From contig CAWFKW010000003.1 in the NCBI GenBank assembly GCA_963816535.1, positions 992,001 through 1,056,000 on the forward strand: a stretch of 64,000 bases of DNA, written 5' to 3'. The notes under the pieces were generated by a model. It did not search any database, had not been told where the DNA came from, and saw only the letters and a list, made by a program, of their open reading frames with translations. This stretch comes from CAWFKW01 sp963816535 (lineage in GTDB: Bacteria > Bacteroidota > Ignavibacteria > Tepidaquicellales > OLB5). The first letter of the stretch is position 1. Each line of letters opens with the position of its first letter. The position numbers and the translations under genes were made by a program. Below, piece by piece: positions 40,014-48,437 of this stretch.

Positions 40014-41204
40014 CTAATATTTTCTCACCTTCGGGTCAATCTTATCGGACCATGCATGTATGCCGCCGACTAAATTCTTAACTTTTTTGAACCCTGCTTT
40101 ATCTCTCAAATACTCAACCGCATGGCGGCTTCTGTGGCCCGTGCGGCAATAAACAATTAACTCTTCATCTTTTCCGCATGGGATCTCATCAATTTTTTCA
40201 ACAAGCGCGTTTATAGAAATTAACGTTCCGCCGATTGATGCAATTTCAGTTTCATATACTTCCCTTACATCAAGCAGAGTGAATTTATCGCCCTTGTCGA
40301 TCTTTTCTTTCAGTTCTTCGACTGAGATTTCCCAATTTGTGTTTTCCGCCATCTTGTTATTTATTTTTTGGTTGCAAAATTCTTCATAATCTATCAGTTC
40401 GGTTATTGAAGGATTTGAGCCGCAAACAGGACAATCAGGATTTTTTTTATATTTAAGCTCTTTGAATTTCATAGCAAGGGAGTCTAACATCAATAGCCTT
40501 CCGGTTAATAACTCGCCCTTGCCCAAAATATATTTTATAACTTCGTTCGCCATAATCGAGCCGATGATTCCCGGCAGAACGCCAAGTACGCCTCCCTGTT
40601 CGCACGATGGAACCTCGCCGGGCGACGGCGGTTCAGGGTACAAACAACGGTAACATGGCCCGTTCGCCGAGTCAAATACAGACACCTGCCCTTCAAATCT
40701 CAATATGCTGCCATATACAACCGGTTTTCTCAGAAACACGCACGCATCATTAACCAGATACCTTGTGGCAAAATTATCGGAGCCATCTGTAACTATGTCA
40801 TATTCTCTCAAAATTTCAACAGCATTATCGCTATTTAGTTTCGTGTCATAAGTCTGTATCCTGACTTCAGGATTTAAAGCCTTAAGCTTTAGCTTCGCCG
40901 TCCCGGCCTTTGGCAGTCCAACGTCGCCGCTTGTATATAATACCTGTCTTTGCAGGTTTGAGAAGCTCACTTCATCATAATCAATTATACCTATTGTACC
41001 GATTCCTGCCGCGGTAAGATAAAGGCTGAGCGGAGACCCCAGTCCACCGGCGCCAATTATTATTACTTTGGATGCCTTGAGCTTCTTCTGCCCTTCTACG
41101 CCTACTTCAGGAATTATTATATGCCTGCTGTAACGTTCAAGCTCCGCGTGCGTCAATTCCTTTTTTGTAGATATTTGAACTTCTTCATTTAACATGAACA
41201 TCAA
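40014..41204 (-). CDS. moeB: MoeB/ThiF adenylyltransferase with C-terminal rhodanese domain
   Basis: A 396-residue protein. The E1-like domain has YSRHIIIPEVGVEGQKKL, the ATP loop IIGAGGLGSPLSLYLTAAG, DYDEVSFSNLQRQVLY and DGSDNFATRYLVND; a CPVC...(C) zinc motif is present (YRCLYPEP earlier, PDCPVCGSNP later). Residues about 300-396 are a rhodanese with LLDVREVYE and the active-site loop IVYCRTGHRSRHA, whose Cys would carry persulfide. It adenylates and sulfurates a small carrier protein such as MoaD or ThiS. The frame opens at a TTG (41204), with ATGs at 41201 and 41195 as alternative starts. Confidence 0.92.
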   Translation of the reverse strand: MMFMLNEEVQISTKKELTHAELERYSRHIIIPEVGVEGQKKLKASKVIIIGAGGLGSPLSLYLTAAGIGTIGIIDYDEVSFSNLQRQVLYTSGDVGLPKAGTAKLKLKALNPEVRIQTYDTKLNSDNAVEILREYDIVTDGSDNFATRYLVNDACVFLRKPVVYGSILRFEGQVSVFDSANGPCYRCLYPEPPSPGEVPSCEQGGVLGVLPGIIGSIMANEVIKYILGKGELLTGRLLMLDSLAMKFKELKYKKNPDCPVCGSNPSITELIDYEEFCNQKINNKMAENTNWEISVEELKEKIDKGDKFTLLDVREVYETEIASIGGTLISINALVEKIDEIPCGKDEELIVYCRTGHRSRHAVEYLRDKAGFKKVKNLVGGIHAWSDKIDPKVRKY

Positions 41205-41313
41205 AATTAGTCAAAAAGTAATTGCTGTAAAAGTCACATAAATTTATCGTTTTAGCCGTTTGTGCGAATTTTTGAGTATAGATAAGTAGCATAAATATGA
41301 GTAATTTTGCCGA

Positions 41314-41613
41314 ATGAAAAAATTAGAAAAAGCTGAAATAATTAGTTTTCTTAAAGCAAACAAAGATTTCATGAGGGAAAAATACGGCGTTACAACCATT
41401 GGGTTGTTTGGCTCTTATGCCAGAAATGAACAAAATGACATCAGCGACATAGATTTATTGGTTGAATTTGACAAGGTGAGTTTTGATAATCTTGCAGGTT
41501 TATATATTTACATCGAGAATAATTTTGGGAAAAAACTGGACATAATAATTAAGAGTTCTTATCTAAGAAAAAGATTCATAGAAATAGTAGAAAGAGAAGC
41601 CGTTTATGCTTAA
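41314..41613 (+). CDS. MntA-type nucleotidyltransferase antitoxin
   Basis: A 99-residue minimal nucleotidyltransferase: VTTIGLFGSYARNEQNDISD with GSYAR, then IDLLVEFDKV giving the DxD metal site (GSx10DxD), and a third Asp in KKLDIIIK. In the MntA/HepT (type VII) systems this enzyme adds AMP to the HEPN toxin on a tyrosine. It overlaps the HEPN gene by eight bases. It starts a plus-strand block and diverges from the MoeB gene by 109 bases. Confidence 0.9.
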   Translation: MKKLEKAEIISFLKANKDFMREKYGVTTIGLFGSYARNEQNDISDIDLLVEFDKVSFDNLAGLYIYIENNFGKKLDIIIKSSYLRKRFIEIVEREAVYA

Positions 41614-41968
41614 TGAATTGATCCAGATCAACCTAGAGAGCGTTTTGGAGTCGATAGAAATAATTTTAAAAAGATCTGAAAACATAAAATCGGCGGATGA
41701 TTTTATGAATACGCCATTCGGAGCGACCACTTTGGATTCTATTTCAATGAGGCTTCAAGTGATTGGTGAATCATTGAAGAAGATCGAAAAGATCGATCCT
41801 GATTATTTGCTGAAGTTCAAAGAAATCGACTGGAATGAAATTATGAAGTTGCGGGACTTAATTTCGCATCATTACGATTCTATAAATCCTATATTGGTTT
41901 TTGATATTTGTAAAAATCATGCGCCTGATCTAAAAAGAGTAATTGAAAAAATCATAAACGAAAACTAA
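41606..41968 (+). CDS. HepT-type HEPN toxin
   Basis: A 120-residue helical HEPN protein. The catalytic RxxxxH motif is RDLISHHY near residue 92-99, followed by the Tyr which in HepT proteins is AMPylated by MntA. FGATTLDSISMRLQVIGESL is the conserved central helix. HEPN toxins cleave RNA. Paired with the overlapping nucleotidyltransferase this is a complete MntA/HepT toxin-antitoxin module, 9 bases before the mutase gene. Confidence 0.9.
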   Translation: MLNELIQINLESVLESIEIILKRSENIKSADDFMNTPFGATTLDSISMRLQVIGESLKKIEKIDPDYLLKFKEIDWNEIMKLRDLISHHYDSINPILVFDICKNHAPDLKRVIEKIINEN

Positions 41969-41977
41969 TCACAAAGT

Positions 41978-43669
41978 ATGTCAGTTGACAAAAATACCAT
42001 AGACGGCAAGCCAAATCCATTGTTAAACAAGAGCAAATCAAAAAAGGCGTGGCTCCAAACCGCTGAAAAGATGAAAACCACCGGCATGAAATTCACCTCG
42101 CTCAGCGGCGACGATGTCGAAATGGTATACACTCCGGAAGATGTTGAAAATATTGACTACAACAAAGATATAGGGTTCCCCGGCGAATTCCCTTTCACAA
42201 GAGGCATTCACCATAACCTCTACAGGGGCAAACTATGGACAATGCGCCAGTTCGCAGGATTCGGCTCCCCTGAAGACACCAACGAGAGATTCAAATACCT
42301 GCTTGAACGCGGGCAGACCGGGCTCTCGACAGCATTTGACCTGCCTACGTTAATGGGCTGGGATTCTGATGCCGAGCTTTCAGAAGGCGAAGTTGGAATT
42401 TGCGGCGTTGCAATCTCTTCAATTGAAGATATGAAAGTTTTATTTGACGGGATTCCGCTTGATAAAGTGTCCGTTTCAATGACAATTAACTCGCCTGCCG
42501 CTATTATCTTCGCATTTTATTTAGCGGTTGCCGAATTGCAGGGCGTTCCGTTTGATAAGCTGAGAGGCACGCTTCAGAATGACATATTAAAAGAATATAT
42601 CGCGCAGAAAGAGTTTATATATCCGCCGGAACCCTCGATGAGAATTATTGTGGACATGATTGAATACTGCAAGGACCATGTATCGCAATTTAATCCTGTT
42701 TCAGTCAGCGGTTACCATATCCGCGAAGCCGGCTCAACCGCCGCGCAGGAACTGGCGTTCACATTGGCAGATGGATTCGCTTACATGGAGGCTTGCATAG
42801 CCCGCGGAATGGATGTTGATGAATTTGCGCCGCGCATATCATACTTCTTCAACTCTCATTTGGATTTCTTCGAAGAGATAGCGAAGTTCCGCGCCGCAAG
42901 AAAAATTTTCGCGAAGAGAATGCGTTATAAATATATCGCAAAGAACCCGAAATCGTGGACGTTGAGATTCCACACGCAAACCGCCGGATGCTCGTTAACA
43001 GCCCAGCAGCCTGAGAATAATATTGTTAGAACCGCTATCGAAGCGCTTGCGGCTGTGCTGGGAGGCACCCAGAGCCTGCATACTAATTCGATGGATGAAA
43101 CGCTTGCGCTTCCTTCTGATAAAGCCGTAAAGATAGCGCTAAGAACTCAGCAAATTATAGCATATGAGCATGAAGTAATAAACACTGTGGACCCGCTCGG
43201 CGGAAGTTATTACGTAGAATCGCTTACAAAGAAAATGGAAGATGAGGCCGAAAGATACTTTGAAAAAATTGATGCGCTGGGCGGAGTTATACCTGCCATA
43301 GAAGCCGGCTTTTTCCAGAAAGAAATTGCGGACGCAGCATACAGGTATCAAATCGAGCTTGATAAAAAAGAGAAAATTATAGTGGGCATAAATGATTTTG
43401 TTGAGGAAGATGAGACCGTAGACATCCCAATATTAAAAATTTCAAAAGAAGTTGAAAGATCGCAAAAAGCCAAACTGAAAAAGCTGAAAGCATCAAGGGA
43501 TAATGTGAAGGCCAAAGCGTGCCTTGATGAGCTTACCGTGGCTGCCAAAAACGGGACAAATCTTATGCCGGTAATACTGGATTGCGCAAGGAACAATGTT
43601 ACTCTTGGCGAAATGTGCAACGCCCTGAAAGAACCTTTTGGGATTTACGAAGAGCAGACTGTATTTTAA
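41978..43669 (+). CDS. Methylmalonyl-CoA mutase-type large subunit without B12 domain
   Basis: A 563-residue acyl-CoA mutase catalytic chain. Blocks seen are GFPGEFPFTRGIHHNLYRGK, LWTMRQFAGFGSPEDTN, GQTGLSTAFDLPTLMG, SVSMTINSPA, VSGYHIREAGSTAAQELAFT and GGTQSLHTNSMDETLALP. The chain ends near residue 560, so the C-terminal cobalamin-binding DxHxxG domain is absent and a separate small subunit must exist elsewhere; none follows here. At the position where canonical methylmalonyl-CoA mutases read GVYPTMY, this protein reads GIHHNLY, so the substrate could be another acyl-CoA. The gene follows the HepT gene by 9 bases. Confidence 0.88.
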   Translation: MSVDKNTIDGKPNPLLNKSKSKKAWLQTAEKMKTTGMKFTSLSGDDVEMVYTPEDVENIDYNKDIGFPGEFPFTRGIHHNLYRGKLWTMRQFAGFGSPEDTNERFKYLLERGQTGLSTAFDLPTLMGWDSDAELSEGEVGICGVAISSIEDMKVLFDGIPLDKVSVSMTINSPAAIIFAFYLAVAELQGVPFDKLRGTLQNDILKEYIAQKEFIYPPEPSMRIIVDMIEYCKDHVSQFNPVSVSGYHIREAGSTAAQELAFTLADGFAYMEACIARGMDVDEFAPRISYFFNSHLDFFEEIAKFRAARKIFAKRMRYKYIAKNPKSWTLRFHTQTAGCSLTAQQPENNIVRTAIEALAAVLGGTQSLHTNSMDETLALPSDKAVKIALRTQQIIAYEHEVINTVDPLGGSYYVESLTKKMEDEAERYFEKIDALGGVIPAIEAGFFQKEIADAAYRYQIELDKKEKIIVGINDFVEEDETVDIPILKISKEVERSQKAKLKKLKASRDNVKAKACLDELTVAAKNGTNLMPVILDCARNNVTLGEMCNALKEPFGIYEEQTVF

Positions 43670-43689
43670 TACAGCATATAGAAAACTAA

Positions 43690-45228
43690 ATGTGGAAAAA
43701 TCCGGATAAAAATCTTCTTGCTGTAGTATTAATATTTATCGTAATACAAGCCGCTTACCTCATAAGCGAGTTCCGGATAACCGGCCATCGCTTTGGCGTT
43801 CCGCTTGACGATGTTTGGATCCATTTTCGCTTTGCCGAGAATTTTGCGCACGGCCATTTCTTCCAGTATAACATAGGCGAACCAACGCCCGGCACAACTT
43901 CGCCGTTCTGGGTAATTCTGTTAAGCGTTCCGTTTTTATTTTCTGAAAATTTCATAATTCCTTTTGCACTAGCCGTCAGTTCAGTTTTCTTTCTGCTTGC
44001 GCTTGTTCAGCTTTACAGGCTCTGCCTGAAACTCGGGTTTGACGCGAATTATTCTCTGCTGGTAACAATCTTAACAATGCTTTGCGGCCGCCTGCTCTGG
44101 TCATCTCTATCCGGAATGGAAATCACGCTCTTCTGCCTTTTGAGCATTATGATTGTAAAATGTCATTTGAAGGAAATTGAGAGCCGGAGAATATGTTTAT
44201 TTAACGGTTTACTTCTTGGCCTTGCATCAATAACCCGTCCCGAAAGCTATTTACTTGCGCTGATTTATTATCCGCTCTCTCTGGTACTTTTAAGAAAAGA
44301 CCTGAAAGCTAACATCGGAAGGCTGATTCTGTCTTTCGTTATTTTCGCGGTTTTCGTAGTTCCATACCCCGTATTTTCGTACATGCACACGGGACATTTC
44401 CTGCCGAATACTTACGAAGGCCAGGTTGGCGATATCAGATATCTGCCTAACTTCACTTTCCTAGTCGAAACCGGCAAGATGTTTATTAAGGATAATTTTG
44501 TTATTCTGATTTTGTGGTTCGCGGCAATTGCATATTTCATCCGGCAGGCGATCGCAAAAAGAACAGACAGAAAATTTTTATTCATTAATTTATGGTTCAT
44601 CCTGCTTCCCGCCGCTTCATGCATTGTAGCGCCAAACTGGCGGCATCACGGCAGGTACCTGATTCCGTTAATTCCATTTATTAATATTGCGGCAATCAAT
44701 ATATTGCAGAAGATCTACAATTACCTGACGGTTAAAGACGCAGCGAGGTATTTTTGGTTTAAAAGGGCAACCGTAGCTGTTATCATAATAGTATCTCTCA
44801 ACAGCGCCGCCGCTTTCGGCGCGGTCTTGGGATGGAACGTTGAAAACATCAACGACCAGCAGGTGAATATCGGCGAGTGGCTTAAGAAGAACCTGCCGAA
44901 CGAAAAAGCTTTCGGGATGAACGATATCGGGGCGATTACTTTTATCACCAAGAAATATATTGTTGACATGGGCGGACTTGTTACGCCCGAAGTTTTTAAG
45001 TTTCAAAAAATGAGCTACGAAGACGGCGCCAAGGCGCTGCTGAAGCTTTTGAGATCAAAAGGAGTGAATTACATTATCACTTACCCTGGGTGGTTTGACT
45101 ACATTATGGACAATTATTCAAAATACTTTATCCGTGAATATTCGGCGAGGCTTCAGAAAAATACTATATGCGGCGGAATTGAAATGTTTGTTTACAGAAT
45201 TAACTGGGATTGGATAAACTTAAATTAA
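43690..45228 (+). CDS. GT-C integral membrane glycosyltransferase, AftB-like
   Basis: A 512-residue membrane protein with about ten to twelve hydrophobic helices and a periplasmic C-terminal segment. Its first loop reads VPLDDVWIHFRFAENFAHGH, then QYNIGEPTPGTTSPFWVILL: the Asp-Asp and YNxGEPxPGTTSP pattern of GT-C enzymes including mycobacterial arabinofuranosyltransferase AftB. Such enzymes use polyprenyl-phosphate sugars. It is 13 bases from a decaprenyl-phosphate phosphoribosyltransferase gene, the same pairing as aftB-ubiA in mycobacteria. Use of a polyprenyl-phosphate pentose donor is therefore proposed; the acceptor is unknown. Confidence 0.75.
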   Translation: MWKNPDKNLLAVVLIFIVIQAAYLISEFRITGHRFGVPLDDVWIHFRFAENFAHGHFFQYNIGEPTPGTTSPFWVILLSVPFLFSENFIIPFALAVSSVFFLLALVQLYRLCLKLGFDANYSLLVTILTMLCGRLLWSSLSGMEITLFCLLSIMIVKCHLKEIESRRICLFNGLLLGLASITRPESYLLALIYYPLSLVLLRKDLKANIGRLILSFVIFAVFVVPYPVFSYMHTGHFLPNTYEGQVGDIRYLPNFTFLVETGKMFIKDNFVILILWFAAIAYFIRQAIAKRTDRKFLFINLWFILLPAASCIVAPNWRHHGRYLIPLIPFINIAAINILQKIYNYLTVKDAARYFWFKRATVAVIIIVSLNSAAAFGAVLGWNVENINDQQVNIGEWLKKNLPNEKAFGMNDIGAITFITKKYIVDMGGLVTPEVFKFQKMSYEDGAKALLKLLRSKGVNYIITYPGWFDYIMDNYSKYFIREYSARLQKNTICGGIEMFVYRINWDWINLN

Positions 45229-45241
45229 CCTGCTTCTAAAG

Positions 45242-46162
45242 ATGCTGCTAAACCTGGTAAAGCTTGCGCGCCCCAAACAATGGATAAAAAATTTCTTTGT
45301 TTTTGCGCCGCTACTGTTTTCGAGGCATGTATTCGACCTGCCGTTCCTGATCGCATCTATCGAGGCTTTCATGATATTTTCGCTCACATCAAGCTCCGTT
45401 TATATAATAAACGACATCCTGGACGCCGATAGCGACCGCGCCCATCCGAAGAAAAAATACAGGCCCATTGCCTCAGGTGAAATAAGCGTCAAGCTTGCGC
45501 TGTTTTTCCTGTTAATTCTGATAGCTGTAATTGTTTTAAGCGCATTTTACCTCAGGCCCGCGTTCACTTTTGTGATAGCCCTTTACCTGATCACAAACCT
45601 TGTATATTCCGCAAAAATAAAGAACATAGTATTGCTTGACGTGTTCTTTATATCTCTTGGATTTATGCTGAGAGTGCTGGGCGGAGCCGCCGCGATTAAC
45701 GTTCCCATATCAAGCTGGATGGCGCTTACTGCGATATTTATTTCGCTGTTCCTCGCCATTTCTAAGCGCAGGGGCGAGCTATCTCAGGTTGTTAATAATG
45801 AGAACATCGAGAAACAAAGAAAGGTGCTGAAGGAATATACGGTCCAGTTTGCGGACCAGCTTAACACAATAGCCGCCGCCGGGACGATAATTTCATACGC
45901 GCTGTACACGGTTTCCGAAAGGACCGTATCAATGTTCGGAACTGAAAAACTGATTTACACTACGCCGTTTGTTATATACGGCATCTTCCGTTATATGTAT
46001 CTTATGCATAAGAAGAATATGGGCGAATCGCCCACTTCTATCGTAACCAAAGATATCCCGATTATGATCAATGTTTTATCTTGGTTCATAGTGTGCATGC
46101 TAATCATTTATAAGACTCATGTGCCATGGCTGGCGGAATTCTTCAGGTTTCTCACAAGGTAG
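45242..46162 (+). CDS. Decaprenyl-phosphate phosphoribosyltransferase (UbiA family)
   Basis: A 306-residue UbiA-family membrane protein with seven to nine helices. ARPKQWIKNFFVFAPLLFS at the N-terminus, VYIINDILDADSDRAHPKKK (NDxxDxxxD) and IASGEIS, then LVYSAKIKNIVLLDVFFIS and RVLGGAAAINVPISSWM are the pattern of decaprenyl-phosphate 5-phosphoribosyltransferases (DPPR synthases, Rv3806c-type) rather than ubiquinone or heme O enzymes. It would transfer phosphoribose from PRPP to a polyprenyl phosphate. The partner GT-C gene is immediately upstream. DprE1/DprE2-type epimerase genes are not in the window. Confidence 0.82.
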   Translation: MLLNLVKLARPKQWIKNFFVFAPLLFSRHVFDLPFLIASIEAFMIFSLTSSSVYIINDILDADSDRAHPKKKYRPIASGEISVKLALFFLLILIAVIVLSAFYLRPAFTFVIALYLITNLVYSAKIKNIVLLDVFFISLGFMLRVLGGAAAINVPISSWMALTAIFISLFLAISKRRGELSQVVNNENIEKQRKVLKEYTVQFADQLNTIAAAGTIISYALYTVSERTVSMFGTEKLIYTTPFVIYGIFRYMYLMHKKNMGESPTSIVTKDIPIMINVLSWFIVCMLIIYKTHVPWLAEFFRFLTR

Positions 46163-46186
46163 GTCATTTCAAAAAACTTTTCATAA

Positions 46187-47092
46187 ATGTCCCGTTCAAA
46201 AGCTGAAATAATTCTTTTTATTATCGCTACCGTATGGGCAGGCACGTTCCCTATATTGAAATTTACGCTCGCAGCTTTCCCGCCGTTTTATTTTGTGGCG
46301 TTAAGGTTTCTTCTCGCATCGGTATTATTCACAATAGTTTTTTACAGAAGACTTAAATTCGAAAGTTCTGGAGAATTTAAGGCGGGCCTTGTATTAGGGG
46401 CGCTCCTCTTCCTTGGGTTTGCATCGCAATCTGTTGGACTTGTATATACCAGTTCTTCCAATTCAGCGCTCATAACGGGAGTAAATGTTTTGATTGTCCC
46501 ATTCGCACAATTCATTATAACGAGAAAAAAAGTATTCTTTGAAAACTGGGTTGGGGTTTTATTGGTTACCACCGGGCTGTACCTTCTTACGCGTCCTGAG
46601 ATAAACGGAATTAATTTGGGCGACTGGGTTACGCTGGTTTGCGCAATTTCATGGGCGTTCTATATAATTTATCTTGACGTATTTTCGAACCGGTATAAAA
46701 GTATCTACGTAATGGTGTTTATTCAATTTTGGTTTGTTACTTTGATTGCATTTTTTGTTGGTTTCTTTTTTGAAGAATCAGCAAGAGTTACTTTCTCATT
46801 TAATAATGTGCTCGCGCTCTTATACGGAGGCATTCTTGCGACTCTTGTAGCCACTACGCTCGGGAATAAATATCAGAAATTCACTTCGCCTATCCGCGCA
46901 ACTTTGGTTCTTGCATGGGAAACTCCCGCAGCGGTAATCCTGTCCATACTTTTTGTAAACGAACAATTCAGACTGATCCAGATAGCAGGCGCTGTATTAA
47001 TGATATCGGGAATTCTCTTTTCGGAATCTTTTGATTACATAAGGACATCATTCAAAAGATCAAAACAGGCTCTGACGGATGAAGCAGGTTGA
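46187..47092 (+). CDS. EamA/DMT-family transporter
   Basis: A 301-residue protein with ten hydrophobic helices in two EamA repeats. The first begins AEIILFIIATVWAGTFPILK, FYFVALRFLLASVLF; the second begins GDWVTLVCAISWAFYIIYLD and ends in AWETPAAVILSILFVNEQ and MISGILFSE. Motifs are those of drug/metabolite exporters; the substrate is unknown. It follows the UbiA-like gene by 24 bases and overlaps acylphosphatase by 14 bases, so it belongs to the same plus-strand transcript. Confidence 0.88.
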   Translation: MSRSKAEIILFIIATVWAGTFPILKFTLAAFPPFYFVALRFLLASVLFTIVFYRRLKFESSGEFKAGLVLGALLFLGFASQSVGLVYTSSSNSALITGVNVLIVPFAQFIITRKKVFFENWVGVLLVTTGLYLLTRPEINGINLGDWVTLVCAISWAFYIIYLDVFSNRYKSIYVMVFIQFWFVTLIAFFVGFFFEESARVTFSFNNVLALLYGGILATLVATTLGNKYQKFTSPIRATLVLAWETPAAVILSILFVNEQFRLIQIAGAVLMISGILFSESFDYIRTSFKRSKQALTDEAG

Positions 47093-47363
47093 ATATTCAG
47101 CGGTAAGAATAACGGTATCGGGCTTTGTCCAGGGGGTTGGGTACAGATATTTCATTGCTAGAGCCGCCTCTGCGCTTGAAATTAAGGGATATGCAAAGAA
47201 CTTATGGAACGGCGGAGTAGAAATATATGCCGAGGGAAGAAAGGAATTTCTTGCAGATTTAGCCAAAAATGCCAAAGAAGGGCCGCCACATGCAACTGTG
47301 ACAGATTGCAAGGTTGAATGGCTTGAATTTAAAAATAAATACGATAATTTTGAGATATTCTAG
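47079..47363 (+). CDS. acyP: Acylphosphatase
   Basis: A 94-residue enzyme. ITVSGFVQGVGYRYFIARAA holds the phosphate loop VQGVGYR with the catalytic Arg; GYAKNLWNGGVEIYAEG holds the catalytic Asn. It hydrolyses acyl phosphates such as carbamoyl or acetyl phosphate. The start overlaps the DMT gene by 14 bases. Confidence 0.95.
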   Translation: MKQVEYSAVRITVSGFVQGVGYRYFIARAASALEIKGYAKNLWNGGVEIYAEGRKEFLADLAKNAKEGPPHATVTDCKVEWLEFKNKYDNFEIF

Positions 47364-47391
47364 AAAAATCGACGAATCAAAAATCTGTAAT

Positions 47392-48354
47392 ATGACGCTT
47401 AAAAAAATTGGCTTCCTGATAGTTATTTCATTATTAACCCTATTTTCAACAAGATCATATTCACAAACTGAAATTCCGGCATTTGATTTCCTGAGAGTCG
47501 ATCCCAGCGCGAGGGCATCCAGCCTGGGAGGCGCTTTTGATACATATACTGACGACCCGAACGCAATTTTCTACAACCCGGCAACTTTAAGCGCAGCTTC
47601 CTCAAAGATGTTATCGGCCGGGTTCGGGAAATACCTTCTCGACATAAATTTCGGCACGCTGGCTTATACGCAGAAATACAAAGATATCGGCTGGTTCGGC
47701 GTGGGCGTAAAGTATTTCAATTACGGAAAATTTGACTATACCGATGAAAATGCGAATCCGACCGGCGGTTCGTTCAGCTCGAACGACCTTATGTTTTCAG
47801 TCGCCTATTCTAATTATGTATACGAAAAAATTAATTACGGCGTCACGTTAAAATATATTTATTCCAACATAGCTACCTATAAATCCACTGCATTCGCAAT
47901 GGATTTTGGCTTCCTGTATCTGATACCTTCGCAGGGTGCGGCGCTTAGCTTCAGCGTGAACAATCTTGGCCAGCAGCTTTCTACTTATATAAGCACAAAG
48001 GAACGGCTTCCGCTTGATGTACGGTTTGGTTTTTCGAAAGCGCTTGAACATACGCCAGTAAATGTAAGCGTAAGTTTTGCGAGGCTTAACGAATCACAAA
48101 GCAAGCTGATTCAGCATTTGAAAGCGTTTTCGATAGGCGGTGAGTTCACTTTCGGCGAGGCGGTGCTGGCAAGAATAGGATATAATAATGAGGTAAGGCA
48201 GGATTCGGAGCTGGGCACAACTCTGGGGTTAGCCGGATTTTGCGGCGGCGTTGGACTCAGGTTCGCGGGCGGCAAGTATAAATTAGATTACTCTTTTAAT
48301 TCTATAGGCAAAATAGGCAGCACCCACAGGTTTAACGTGGGGTACGCTTTTTGA
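47392..48354 (+). CDS. PorV/PorQ-family outer membrane protein
   Basis: From ATG 47392 the protein has 320 residues with a signal peptide (TLKKIGFLIVISLLTLFSTR, cleaved near SYSQTE). The mature N-terminus FDFLRVDPSARASSLGGAFD and DDPNAIFYNPATLS are the PorV/PorQ (UPF0164-like) signature, and the rest is a FadL-like barrel ending RFNVGYAF. PorV shuttles cargo in type IX secretion; other family members have unknown roles. The open frame begins at 47314, overlapping acylphosphatase, but ATG 47392 gives the clean signal peptide. It is not adjacent to other secretion genes here. Confidence 0.85.
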   Translation: MTLKKIGFLIVISLLTLFSTRSYSQTEIPAFDFLRVDPSARASSLGGAFDTYTDDPNAIFYNPATLSAASSKMLSAGFGKYLLDINFGTLAYTQKYKDIGWFGVGVKYFNYGKFDYTDENANPTGGSFSSNDLMFSVAYSNYVYEKINYGVTLKYIYSNIATYKSTAFAMDFGFLYLIPSQGAALSFSVNNLGQQLSTYISTKERLPLDVRFGFSKALEHTPVNVSVSFARLNESQSKLIQHLKAFSIGGEFTFGEAVLARIGYNNEVRQDSELGTTLGLAGFCGGVGLRFAGGKYKLDYSFNSIGKIGSTHRFNVGYAF

Positions 48355-48383
48355 GTAACAATTGAGATTACTTGAGTCATCTA

Positions 48384-48418
48384 AACCTGACAGGTTTCAA
48401 AAGCTGTCGGGTTTTTTG
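48384..48418 (+). terminator. Rho-independent terminator
   Basis: AACCTGACAG (48384-48393), a 10-base loop, CTGTCGGGTT (48404-48413) with one G-T pair, then a run of T. It ends the plus-strand block at the PorV-like gene, before the converging TPR gene. Confidence 0.8.
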
Positions 48419-48437
48419 TTCATTATAGTATCTTCTC

